From the NCBI RefSeq assembly GCF_965218915.1, contig NZ_OZ244708.1:2542001-2606000 (forward strand): DNA of 64,000 nucleotides, read 5' to 3'. The stretch's first letter is position 1; each line of letters begins with the position of its first letter. The translations under genes and the position numbers were made by a program. This document shows, piece by piece, positions 42,880 to 51,220 of the stretch. The notes under the pieces were generated by a model that saw only the letters and a program-made list of their open reading frames with translations, made no database searches and had not been told where the DNA came from. This DNA is from Novosphingopyxis sp965218915. Its GTDB lineage: Bacteria > Pseudomonadota > Alphaproteobacteria > Sphingomonadales > Sphingomonadaceae.

Positions 42880-43271
42880 CTCAGCTTGGCGAGATAGGCA
42901 ATAATTTCTTTTCGATCGGCTTCGGTCGTGGCCACTTTCGGCATTTTTCCGTCCGGCGCGATCGAATTTGGATCGGCAATATAGCGGTCGAGCGTCTTCC
43001 ATCCCCAAGTCACGCCGCTCTTTTTCAAAGCCGCGGAGTAACTGTAGCCGCGTGCAGTCCCGGCCTTCCTACCGCCGACCCCGTATAAATTTGGACCCAC
43101 GCCATTCGGACCACCTTTCACGACATTATGACAAGCCGCGCATTTCGCAAAAACGGGGGGCTTTACAGGCGTGGAACCAGTTTTAGCCTCACTCGCCGTC
43201 GAAATCAGCATTCCCGAAAACGTTGCGAAAAACGCGCCCGCCGATCCAAGCAATAACGATGTCGTCCTCAT
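42876..43271 (-). CDS. cytC: Periplasmic class I cytochrome c
   Basis: A 131-residue protein with a signal peptide (about 1-29), the heme-binding CAACH at 44-48 (Cys44, Cys47, His48) and the axial Met in DGKMPKV. The GVGPNLYGVGGRKAGTARGYSYS segment is that of small soluble cytochromes c. GAGAGG lies 5 nt before the ATG. In PVA-utilising sphingomonads a soluble cytochrome c encoded near PVA dehydrogenase accepts its electrons; the same role is proposed here. Confidence 0.88.
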   Translation of the reverse strand: MRTTSLLLGSAGAFFATFSGMLISTASEAKTGSTPVKPPVFAKCAACHNVVKGGPNGVGPNLYGVGGRKAGTARGYSYSAALKKSGVTWGWKTLDRYIADPNSIAPDGKMPKVATTEADRKEIIAYLAKLR

Positions 43272-43380
43272 CAAACCTCTCCATTCAACATATACGCGAG
43301 AAGGCTTCCATGGCGAAACGCACCATCTATCCGCTCTCTCTCGCCACAAATAGCAGCTAGCATATCTCGAAACAATGTTT

Positions 43381-43398
43381 TTGAGAAAATAGGTTTGC
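43381..43398 (+). promoter_or_regulatory. Island motif copy 3 (between MFS gene and cytC)
   Basis: TTGAGAAAATAGGTTTGC on the plus strand, in the 140-bp gap between the MFS gene's 3' end and cytC. Here the motif is opposite in direction to the nearby genes, about 110 bp upstream of the cytC start. It suggests a separate, regulated transcript for cytC-ligase-SDR-SMP-30. Confidence 0.6.
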
Positions 43399-43411
43399 CC
43401 ATCCGTTTCGG

Positions 43412-44677
43412 CTATACGAGTTCCTCGGCAAGCAGTGAGGACAGCGGCATCGTCAGCGACAGGATCAGCATTCCCGCCATTGCGACCGCTGCCAGTATGA
43501 TCGTGTGGAAGACCCCGATCGGATCGGCGACGATCCCCCAAAGCCAGCTGCCGAGCGCCAGTCCGCCGAGCGCGGCCATCTGATGGATAGACATCACTCG
43601 GCCAAGCAGCGGCCGCGGCGTCTGGATCTGCATGACCATATTGAAGAGCGTGTAGCCAAGCGTCGCCGCAAAACCTGTCAGCCCCTCGGCAGCCGCCGTG
43701 ACCGCCAAATTATTACTGCCGCCGATGATCGCCATGCCAGCGGCCGTCAAAGCAATCGACAGGCGCAGAACCGGCTCCATGCCGAACCGCAACCGCAAGT
43801 TATTAGCGAACAAAGCACCCACCACCGCGCCGCCGCCAGAGCAGCCGAAAACCAGGCCCATGCTATCGGGGCCAGCTCCCAACTGGCGGACAACAATCGG
43901 GATAAGGGCAAGCAGCGCGCCCAAGGCCATGCCGAACAATGTCACGCGGATCAGGACGCGGCGAAGCTCGGTCGCTACCGCAACATGAACCAGTCCCGCG
44001 CGGATTGCGCCGAGCATGCGCCCACGCGGCTCGAGCGAGACTTGCTTTTCAAACCGCAACCAGCGCGCGAGAACGACCAGAAGCCCGACATAGCTTGCCG
44101 CATTGACGATGAACGAAGCCTGCGCACCGCCCCAACCGACCACCATTCCGCCAAGCGCCGGACCCGCGGTACGCGAGAGATTGAAACCGATGATGTTGAG
44201 CGAAATCGCCTCGGGGACATGACCGATCGGCACCATGTCGCGCACTGCCGCCTGCCAGGCGGGAGCATTGAAGGCGAAGCCGGAACCGATCACAAACGTC
44301 AGCCCGATCAGGATTGCCGGGGTCACGGCCTGCTCGACCGCCAGCCAGGCGAGCAGCGCGGACGCGGCAAACATGGTCAGCTGCGCCACGATGAGTACCA
44401 GGCGTCGGTCCACCGCGTCCGCGACCGCTCCCGCGACCAGCGAAAACAACAGCATGGGCAACAGGGCCGCGCTCGTTACCAGGCTGATGATCTTGGGATC
44501 GCTGGTGAGCGACGTCATCAGCCACGCCGCGCCGACCGCCTGCATCTGCCCGCCGAAATTGGATATGGTGTTCGTCAGCCATACGCCGGCGAACAGGGAA
44601 TAGCCGAACGGAGCCAACAGCCCCCGCCTGTGCAAACGCCCTGTTCGACCGGGTGGCGGAATGGCCGCCTCGCCCAA
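43412..44677 (-). CDS. MFS transporter (MFS_3/EntS-like)
   Basis: A 421-residue membrane protein with about 12 hydrophobic helices and the loop block GAVADAVDRRLVLI typical of MFS. The family includes enterobactin exporter-like proteins. It starts with TTG; AAAGG lies 9 nt before. It begins 16 bp after the pvaA stop, so it belongs to the same transcript and sits between pvaA and cytC. It may move oligomers or acids across the inner membrane, in or out. Confidence 0.88.
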   Translation of the reverse strand: MGEAAIPPPGRTGRLHRRGLLAPFGYSLFAGVWLTNTISNFGGQMQAVGAAWLMTSLTSDPKIISLVTSAALLPMLLFSLVAGAVADAVDRRLVLIVAQLTMFAASALLAWLAVEQAVTPAILIGLTFVIGSGFAFNAPAWQAAVRDMVPIGHVPEAISLNIIGFNLSRTAGPALGGMVVGWGGAQASFIVNAASYVGLLVVLARWLRFEKQVSLEPRGRMLGAIRAGLVHVAVATELRRVLIRVTLFGMALGALLALIPIVVRQLGAGPDSMGLVFGCSGGGAVVGALFANNLRLRFGMEPVLRLSIALTAAGMAIIGGSNNLAVTAAAEGLTGFAATLGYTLFNMVMQIQTPRPLLGRVMSIHQMAALGGLALGSWLWGIVADPIGVFHTIILAAVAMAGMLILSLTMPLSSLLAEELV

Positions 44678-44693
44678 TGCTCCAAGCCTTTCG

Positions 44694-46739
44694 CTATTTG
44701 CCGTCGACCGAAAACGCCATCAGCACATTGCCATCGGCATTTTTTAGATCGCGGCCGGCGGTTGCGCCCGATCGACCGGCATAGCCCGAATGGACATAGA
44801 CCATGCCGTTCGCGATCGTGGGGCCGGCACCATCCATCACACCCCCGTAGACCGTCTCGCCGTTAAGCGCCTTGACCGGTTCGCTACCGGTATCGACATC
44901 CCAGATGACATGCCCGTCGTCGCGATCATAGGCGCGAAAATGACCATCATAACTGCCGGCGAAAACGACGCCCGGGATGACGCTGATCGCTTGGCTGATC
45001 GCTCCATGACACCACCAGTTTTTCCAGCGGCATTTCGGGTCGGGGGCGCCGGGCTGGTTCCACACGACCTCGCCCGTTCGCGCATCGAGCGCCCACAAAC
45101 CCGGATCGCCGCGCTTGGGTTCGGGAGCCGCTATGTCCGAGACACCGGCATAAACCTGCGTATCGTCGGCCGCGGTCCCGAATTCGATCCCGCCCAGTGC
45201 ACTGCCGTCGCTCAGCTTGCGTTCCCATAATTTGGCGCCGTCGTCGGCCGGGTCGAGCCCGTAGATCATGCCGGATTTCTGGCCCACCAGCAGCACCTGC
45301 CCCCCGCCTGCAAGATCATGAAGGATCGGCGCCGCTCCGATGGAAAAGTCGGGGCCGAGCGGTGACGGGCAATTTGCCGGACGATCTTTCGGTTTGCGAT
45401 AACAGCCATCGATATAGTTATCGTCCGGGGTCAGCTGGCGAGCCCAGCGCACCTCGCCTGTATCGGCGTCCAGCGCCATTACCGAATCGGAGTTATCATA
45501 CTCCTTGTCGGTGTAACTGTTCGACGTGCCGATATAGACGAGCCTGCGCTCGGGATCGATCGTAGGCGTCACCCAGACCGCTCCGCCGGATGGCCCCCAT
45601 AAATCCTTGCCGAGGTCGTTTTTCTTAAACGGCTTGGGCACTTCGTCGGTCGTGTAGCGCTTCCACAGCACCTGGCCGGTCGCGGCGTCGAGGGCCACCA
45701 CCGCGCCGCGGAACTTGCAGCAGATCCAATTGGGCGACTGCGCAAACGCTTCGTTCCCGGATGAGATCGGCACATAAAGCTTGCCGTCCCAATAGGTCAC
45801 CGATCCCGTCATCTGGAGACCGGGCTGATTGTCGATCACCGTCTTCCAAAGCTGCTCGCCGGTATCCGCATCGAGAGCGACCGCACTCTTCGACCAGTCG
45901 GAAAAGAACAGCGCTGTCTTGACCGGCGATCCTTCGGGCATGGCAGCTACCGCGACGCTCGTGCGCGTCGCCGATGTTGCGGCGTGGCGCCAGTAAACGC
46001 AGCCGGTCTGGGCATTCAGCGCGTATACCGCCCCCGACATCGACGTGACGAACAACCGATCACCGAGTACCGTCGCTTGGCCGTTTTTCGCACCGGGATA
46101 CTGGAACGCCCATTTCAGCTTGAGCCGGGGCACATCACCGGGTTTCAAGCCCGGATCGCGCTGGAACCGAGCATTGTCCTTGGTCGGGCTCCAACCATTC
46201 CAGCCGCCCTCCGCATTGACATCGACCGGCATCGCTGACGCGGAACATTTCGGAGCATCGAGCGGGGTTCCTTCAACTCCGTCACCCCAAATTTCGTCCG
46301 GATCGATATCGGCGTTCGCCTGGTCGTCGTCCTTGACGACACTGACATACTGAGCGATCGCAGCCATCTCGGGAGTGCTCAATCCTTCCGCCATGGGAGC
46401 CATCGCTCCGTTGCGCATGGTGGCGAGAATGAAGCTTGCGGGATTTTTGGACAGCACTTCACGGCTCGGCGTTCGATCGGTGGCATTGTCATGGCATGCC
46501 GCACACCGCGCATTGTAGAGTTCTTCGCCGTTGGGCGTGCCCGACGGAGCGGCTCCCGGAATCTGCCCGTCGGCGGTTTCGATCGGCACATGACCGGATG
46601 GAGCCGTCGTGCTTTGCTGTTGAAATGCCGATGCGTGCACGATGGTGCCCGCAAAAATCAGCATCGCGCCCATCAGCGTCGCAACAGGCCATTTACGGCT
46701 CAAACCATAGGAAAGAGCTACATTTTTCAATTTCAACAT
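44694..46739 (-). CDS. pvaA: Polyvinyl-alcohol dehydrogenase (quinohemoprotein)
   Basis: A 681-residue periplasmic enzyme. After a signal sequence comes an N-terminal cytochrome c domain with CAACH at 79-83 and a Met-rich GAMAPMAEG. An eight-bladed PQQ-type propeller follows, with repeated ALDADTGE/W-like blades and a vicinal Cys340-Cys341 pair (NWICCKFRG). This domain order (heme first, then PQQ) is that of PVA dehydrogenase; many PQQ alcohol dehydrogenases have the heme last. It oxidises secondary alcohols of PVA to ketones. It overlaps the oph stop (TGATG), so the two are translationally coupled. Confidence 0.87.
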   Translation of the reverse strand: MLKLKNVALSYGLSRKWPVATLMGAMLIFAGTIVHASAFQQQSTTAPSGHVPIETADGQIPGAAPSGTPNGEELYNARCAACHDNATDRTPSREVLSKNPASFILATMRNGAMAPMAEGLSTPEMAAIAQYVSVVKDDDQANADIDPDEIWGDGVEGTPLDAPKCSASAMPVDVNAEGGWNGWSPTKDNARFQRDPGLKPGDVPRLKLKWAFQYPGAKNGQATVLGDRLFVTSMSGAVYALNAQTGCVYWRHAATSATRTSVAVAAMPEGSPVKTALFFSDWSKSAVALDADTGEQLWKTVIDNQPGLQMTGSVTYWDGKLYVPISSGNEAFAQSPNWICCKFRGAVVALDAATGQVLWKRYTTDEVPKPFKKNDLGKDLWGPSGGAVWVTPTIDPERRLVYIGTSNSYTDKEYDNSDSVMALDADTGEVRWARQLTPDDNYIDGCYRKPKDRPANCPSPLGPDFSIGAAPILHDLAGGGQVLLVGQKSGMIYGLDPADDGAKLWERKLSDGSALGGIEFGTAADDTQVYAGVSDIAAPEPKRGDPGLWALDARTGEVVWNQPGAPDPKCRWKNWWCHGAISQAISVIPGVVFAGSYDGHFRAYDRDDGHVIWDVDTGSEPVKALNGETVYGGVMDGAGPTIANGMVYVHSGYAGRSGATAGRDLKNADGNVLMAFSVDGK

Positions 46740-47830
46740 CAATAATGATCCGTGAAACGGCCAAGTTTGCAGCGATATCCTTGCGGCGGCTTGGTCAGCT
46801 TGAATGACGACGGGTTGCTGCCCTTCGGATGCGAAGCCATCGTCTCGAGCGCCCACAGATTGAAGGCATCCGTATTTACTTGAGGCCACATATGGCCGTG
46901 ATCTGCGCTGCAAGCGACATGCACAATCTTGGACTGTGCGCTGAAATAATTCGACGCGGCCTGAGTGGTTGGGCGATAATCGGAACATAGCCCGATCGGC
47001 GGCCCGCAATCCCATTTATCGTTCTTCCCGCCCCACACCGTTATGACGATCATGGGATCGAGCTTTTTGGGTAATGGATATGGACCGACCCGGCCTTGGA
47101 ATATTTTGTCGGGATCGTCGGCGACAAATTCACGCGCCTGCTGGAACGACATCGATGAACCGTCATCCCTGGTGGTGTACCATTCGCCGGAGATAGGCAT
47201 GCCACCCCCCCAAAAGGATGAATCAAACAGCAAAGCGCGATTGGTCATGGTTCCGCCGGATGAAATTCCGCCGACATAAAGGCGCTTTCGGTCGAGCTTC
47301 CATTTGGTGCCGACGCAGCGCACCATCGCTTCGAGAAACCGCACGTCCGGACCTGCATCGGTTTTCCAGCGATCGCCTTGCGCGGTGGTAGCACGCCCTT
47401 CATGCCACGGATTCCAGTTCCAGCCGTCATGGCCTGGGCCGTTGCATCTGCCCGCTGCGAGATCGGGGTCTTGATCGGCGCATTCGCGCACTGGCGCTAT
47501 CACCATATATCCGGCGTCGGCGAGCGCGGCGTTGTGGCCGTTGGGTAGACGGTACAGGTTCCAATTGGTGGCTTCGACGGTGCCGACCATCGGCACCCAA
47601 ACAGGCGCTGCGCCGGATGCATCGGTTGGAGGAACAACCACGAACGCACGATCGACGCCATCTGACGGAAAATCGACATTCAACCCTGCCTTGGGTTCAA
47701 AATTCTCAGGACATTTCCATTCTGATTGCGCAGCAGCAGATGCCGATGTTGCCACTCCGGCCAGACCAAGCGCGGTCATTATACAAGGCAATCCAGTGGC
47801 GAACGACCGAGGCTTGACGAAACGAAACAT
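46739..47830 (-). CDS. oph: Oxidized polyvinyl-alcohol hydrolase (secreted alpha/beta hydrolase)
   Basis: OPH cleaves the beta-diketone units of oxidised PVA into a carboxylate and a methyl ketone. The 363-residue protein has a signal peptide ending near ASAAA (about 33). The nucleophile motif is G188-I-S190-S-G192, with likely partners Asp271 in VWGGKNDKWDCGP and His311 or His313 in SADHGHMWPQ. Blocks such as FVVVPPTD and GTVEATNWNL fit what I recall of sphingomonad OPH. AGGAG lies 5 nt before the ATG at 47830. It leads the operon oph-pvaA-MFS-cytC-ligase. Confidence 0.87.
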   Translation of the reverse strand: MFRFVKPRSFATGLPCIMTALGLAGVATSASAAAQSEWKCPENFEPKAGLNVDFPSDGVDRAFVVVPPTDASGAAPVWVPMVGTVEATNWNLYRLPNGHNAALADAGYMVIAPVRECADQDPDLAAGRCNGPGHDGWNWNPWHEGRATTAQGDRWKTDAGPDVRFLEAMVRCVGTKWKLDRKRLYVGGISSGGTMTNRALLFDSSFWGGGMPISGEWYTTRDDGSSMSFQQAREFVADDPDKIFQGRVGPYPLPKKLDPMIVITVWGGKNDKWDCGPPIGLCSDYRPTTQAASNYFSAQSKIVHVACSADHGHMWPQVNTDAFNLWALETMASHPKGSNPSSFKLTKPPQGYRCKLGRFTDHY

Positions 47831-48270
47831 ATCCACTCCTATCTCGAGTTGCAGACATCATACCATTTCTCTCAAACCTGTCCATAGATCGACAGTGCGG
47901 AAAATCAGCCGTTTTCTCCACGATGCTGTCGCAGCGAGCCTTTACGCAAAACATCTGCCATCCCCGCGCCTGCAAAAATCGCGAAGCCATGCTCTTGGCC
48001 GAACCTGCTACGCTTCATCGTCCGGCTCCTGTTCGTTGGACCCTGCTCTAATTCGGTCACATTTCAGGCAAGCGCGTGGCATCTTGCTTCTAGAAAAGAT
48101 GCGTGCAATTGGCAGACAGCCCGCAACTCGCTGCTAATATGACAGTATGAGATATCGATGCCGACCGGACCATTCCGTTCCTTTTGAAAAGATGAAATAA
48201 AGACACATTGCCGGAAATGGCACTAGCGTTTGCCTAGCCTTGCCGCGCCAACGAACTGGAATTGCAGACG
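47831..48270. other. 440-bp gap between oph and the polysaccharide locus
   Basis: This stretch holds the oph promoter near its left end. Beyond about 47890 I see no gene, RNA or clear repeat. It separates the catabolic island from the surface-polysaccharide genes and must contain the promoter of the methyltransferase gene at 48271, which I cannot locate. Confidence 0.55.
47857..47884 (-). promoter_or_regulatory. Promoter of the oph-pvaA operon, overlapped by motif copy 4
   Basis: On the minus strand TGGACA (47884-47879) and TATGAT (47862-47857) are 16 bp apart; each matches the consensus at 5 of 6 positions. The -10 lies 27 bp before the oph ATG, leaving a short leader. A degenerate motif copy, TTGAGAGAAATGGTATGA (47875-47858), overlaps the spacer and -10, as an operator for a repressor would. 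Confidence 0.6.
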
Positions 48271-49110
48271 ATGAAAATTTTCAAGCGCATGGTTCGATAT
48301 CGAGACCGAAAGCGGCGCGCTAGCTACATCATACGCGAGATCGGCGGCGTGCGTTTTAAAATTCCTGTAATCGGAGGACAGATCAACAAAAATCACGAAC
48401 CCTGGATTATTTCCATTTTGTCCGTTCTGATGCGATTGACCGAGGGCGCCGTTATCGACGTGGGCGTCAATCTTGGGCAGACTTTGCTCAATGTCGCCTC
48501 CATCGATCGTACACGGCGCATCCTTGGTTTCGAGCCCAACGCAACCTGCGTAGACTTTGTTCAGAGGTTGATCGACATGAATGAACTGAATGTGGAGATT
48601 ATTCCTGCGGGACTTGGCAACATGTCTTCGGTATTTTCGCTGCAGATTTATCAGGACGATACCGATTCGAGGGCAACCATAATCGAAGGCTTTCGAGGCA
48701 TGCGCTCCCGCTCCCGGTCCGTTGCGGTTCTGGCATTCAGCGATATTCCCGACAAAAGAATTCCTTCGCCCGTCGGCATCATTAAAATCGACGTGGAAGG
48801 CGCCGAAGCAGATGTCATTGACGGCTTGAAGCCACTCATTGAGCGCGATCGCCCTTATATGTTGGTAGAAATTCTGCCCTGCCACTCGGAGGAAGATCGA
48901 GCACGGATCGACCGGCAGGAGCATATCGAAAAAACCTTAGTCGATCTGGACTACAAGAAGGTTCGCGTTCATCACGTGGAGGAATTATTGCTTGAGCCGA
49001 TAGATAAAATAGGCATCCATGGCAGCGTGGCACTTTCCGATTATTTAATGGTTCCATCTGAAAAACTAGAGAAAATTGTTCAGTCGTTTACCATAAAGCC
49101 TAAAGTATAA
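48271..49110 (+). CDS. FkbM-family SAM methyltransferase
   Basis: A 279-residue methyltransferase with the SAM motif VIDVGVNLGQT, the acidic FEPN and the FkbM block IIKIDVEGAEADVIDGL. Members O-methylate sugars or polyketides. The gene and the 140 bp after it are visibly richer in A and T than the flanks, a sign of separate origin. ATG at 48271 is used; a TTG at 48262 is possible. It likely decorates the polysaccharide made by the neighbouring genes. Confidence 0.87.
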   Translation: MKIFKRMVRYRDRKRRASYIIREIGGVRFKIPVIGGQINKNHEPWIISILSVLMRLTEGAVIDVGVNLGQTLLNVASIDRTRRILGFEPNATCVDFVQRLIDMNELNVEIIPAGLGNMSSVFSLQIYQDDTDSRATIIEGFRGMRSRSRSVAVLAFSDIPDKRIPSPVGIIKIDVEGAEADVIDGLKPLIERDRPYMLVEILPCHSEEDRARIDRQEHIEKTLVDLDYKKVRVHHVEELLLEPIDKIGIHGSVALSDYLMVPSEKLEKIVQSFTIKPKV

Positions 49111-49252
49111 ACCTAAATATAAAAATAGCAAATTTCTTGATCTTCTAGAAGAGAGCCCCATTATTATTTATATAATTGATTGGCCATCGCAAAATGACAG
49201 CCTTTGATCACATCATTAGCAATTCTCCGTTATAGTTTTTATTGAGGTTTTC

Positions 49253-50212
49253 TTGGCTGATAAATTTCCCATTAATTTCTCCGTGGCGATACCGCTTTAC
49301 AACAAAGCGGCGTTCGTGGAGCAGACGATTGCTCTCATCCAAGCCCAGACATTAGCGCCTACCGAGATCGTCATCGTCGATGATGGCTCCAACGATGATA
49401 GCGTCGCTCGGGTGAGAAGCATAAACGATCCCCGGATCAAACTCATCCAGCAGCCAAACGCCGGACCGGGTCCCGCGCGTAACCGTGCCATCAGCGAATG
49501 CGAAAACGAATGGGTGGCGTTGCTCGACGCAGATGACTGGTGGATGGAAAATCACCTGTCCACCTTGGCTGAACTGGTCACCGCCTTCCCCACCGCGGAT
49601 ATGGTCACATCCAGTGTTCGCCGTATCGTTGCTGGAGCTAGTCTTCCCGAAGCCTCTTCACAACCTGTCGATGGACAGTTGATAAATTATTTCCAGGAAC
49701 GGGTGAAACGTGAAGTCGCTCACTCATCGACGGTGGCTATCAGGCGATGCTCGTTTCTCGAAACCGATGGATTTGGGGAAAAATGGCCTAGCGAGGACAG
49801 CGAGTTCTGGGCACGATTTGCTCTCGATCACATCATTGCGGCCACGCGAAGGGTCACTTCCTATTATCAGGTGAGGACGGGCGGAATCATGCACAGCGGC
49901 GCGTCCAGCGAGCACATACGCAACTCGGTCACGGACTCTCCGACGATTGAGTTGCTGGACCAGGTTCTCAGCGGCAATCGCCGGAAGAGCCTTCATCCGG
50001 ACATTGCCGCGCTGCGCGAGCATTTGATCTTGTCGTCCGTCAGAGGAGCACTATATCGCGGCCTGCCGACAGCCGGGCGAACCAATCTCCGGCACGCCAA
50101 GCATCAATATCGCTGGCGGGCCATGCTGTACCGCATCCTCTCTTATCTACCGCCATCCATTACTCAAACGGGTATCAAGGCAACATCTGCGTTGAAACGG
50201 ATGCGGAACTAG
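49253..50212 (+). CDS. Glycosyltransferase family 2
   Basis: A 319-residue GT-A enzyme: FSVAIPLYNKAAFVEQTIALI at the N-terminus, VIVDDGSNDDS, and the metal-binding DxD in LLDADDWW. It starts with TTG and has GAGG 6 nt upstream. It meets the next glycosyltransferase tail to tail with a 4-bp overlap. The sugar is unknown. Confidence 0.88.
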   Translation: MADKFPINFSVAIPLYNKAAFVEQTIALIQAQTLAPTEIVIVDDGSNDDSVARVRSINDPRIKLIQQPNAGPGPARNRAISECENEWVALLDADDWWMENHLSTLAELVTAFPTADMVTSSVRRIVAGASLPEASSQPVDGQLINYFQERVKREVAHSSTVAIRRCSFLETDGFGEKWPSEDSEFWARFALDHIIAATRRVTSYYQVRTGGIMHSGASSEHIRNSVTDSPTIELLDQVLSGNRRKSLHPDIAALREHLILSSVRGALYRGLPTAGRTNLRHAKHQYRWRAMLYRILSYLPPSITQTGIKATSALKRMRN

Positions 50213-51141
50213 GGGAACAATTTTCCAATCCGAATGCGGTTTTCGAGTCCCAAAAACCGCCCGATGATTCGAGCCGGTACCGAACCGCTATGACCAAAAA
50301 ACCGCAGTCCGCGGGCCTGCGCCAACGCAGTCCGCCCCAATACCGGGTCGCCGGCCAGAAACGCGCGACGGGCGATCTCATAATATGCCCGGGCCGCCGA
50401 TGAATTGACCGCTTCCGGCTTTACCCGGTCGCTTTCGAGCGCAAGGAGCGAGTCCACCACTTCGACCAAGGCCGAATAATTTTGCTGCTGTTTGGACACG
50501 CGGTGCTCCCCCTCATGCGTGACATAGATGCCGGCGCCTTCGTCGCTGACCGCAAATCGAAGGCCTTTCAGCAGACCCCTCATAACCAGTTCGCCGTCCT
50601 GGTTGCGGGCCAGCTGCTCATCCCAACCGCCAATCTCCTTGAGGGCATCGGTGCGCCACAAGACGCTGCAGCACGGCACGAAATACTTCCCCTGCAGCCA
50701 CTGCGAGAACAGCGTTTCGGTGCTGAACCCCGTCGGGCCAGGCCTTATCGGGGAGTAAATGCCGGTTTCGTCCAGATAACGCCGCCATGGGCCGAACCCG
50801 ATCTGGGCGGATTGGCTCTCGATCGCTTTGCACAGGCCGGCGAGCAACTCCCCTTCGATCCAGTCATCGCTGTCTAGGAACATCACGAACGGCGTTTTGG
50901 CTCGCGCGAGGCCGGCATTGCGGCTGTACGGCGCACCGCGATTGGTTTCGTTCCAGATCGTCTCGACTCGCTCGCCGAGTGACGCGGCCAGTCGCTCGGT
51001 GGCGCGGCACTGATCGTCGATCACCACGATGACGCGCGTGTCGACCCCCGATTGTTCGAGAACCGACTCGATCGCCCTGCCCACCCTGTCGGGGTTGCGA
51101 TAGGATGGAATGACGCAGGTTAGCTGGCTGAGCATGGACAT
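50209..51141 (-). CDS. Glycosyltransferase family 2
   Basis: A 310-residue GT-A enzyme with LTCVIPSYRNPDRVGRAIESVL, NRGAPYSRNAGLARA and the DxD motif FLDSDDWIEG. GAGGA lies 6 nt before the ATG at 51141. It is the last gene of the long minus-strand polysaccharide operon, 79 bp after the previous glycosyltransferase. Confidence 0.88.
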   Translation of the reverse strand: MSMLSQLTCVIPSYRNPDRVGRAIESVLEQSGVDTRVIVVIDDQCRATERLAASLGERVETIWNETNRGAPYSRNAGLARAKTPFVMFLDSDDWIEGELLAGLCKAIESQSAQIGFGPWRRYLDETGIYSPIRPGPTGFSTETLFSQWLQGKYFVPCCSVLWRTDALKEIGGWDEQLARNQDGELVMRGLLKGLRFAVSDEGAGIYVTHEGEHRVSKQQQNYSALVEVVDSLLALESDRVKPEAVNSSAARAYYEIARRAFLAGDPVLGRTALAQARGLRFFGHSGSVPARIIGRFLGLENRIRIGKLFP

Positions 51142-51220
51142 CGCTGATCCTCGGTCGAAGCTAATGTTGCTGCAAGGCTGTAAGTTTTTGGATATCACTG
51201 CCCTCTTGGATCCAAAAAAC

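Noticed and set aside
44694..46739. Reading pvaA as a methanol/ethanol-type PQQ dehydrogenase
   Set aside because: The heme domain is N-terminal and the gene is coupled to an OPH-like hydrolase, which fits PVA dehydrogenase better.
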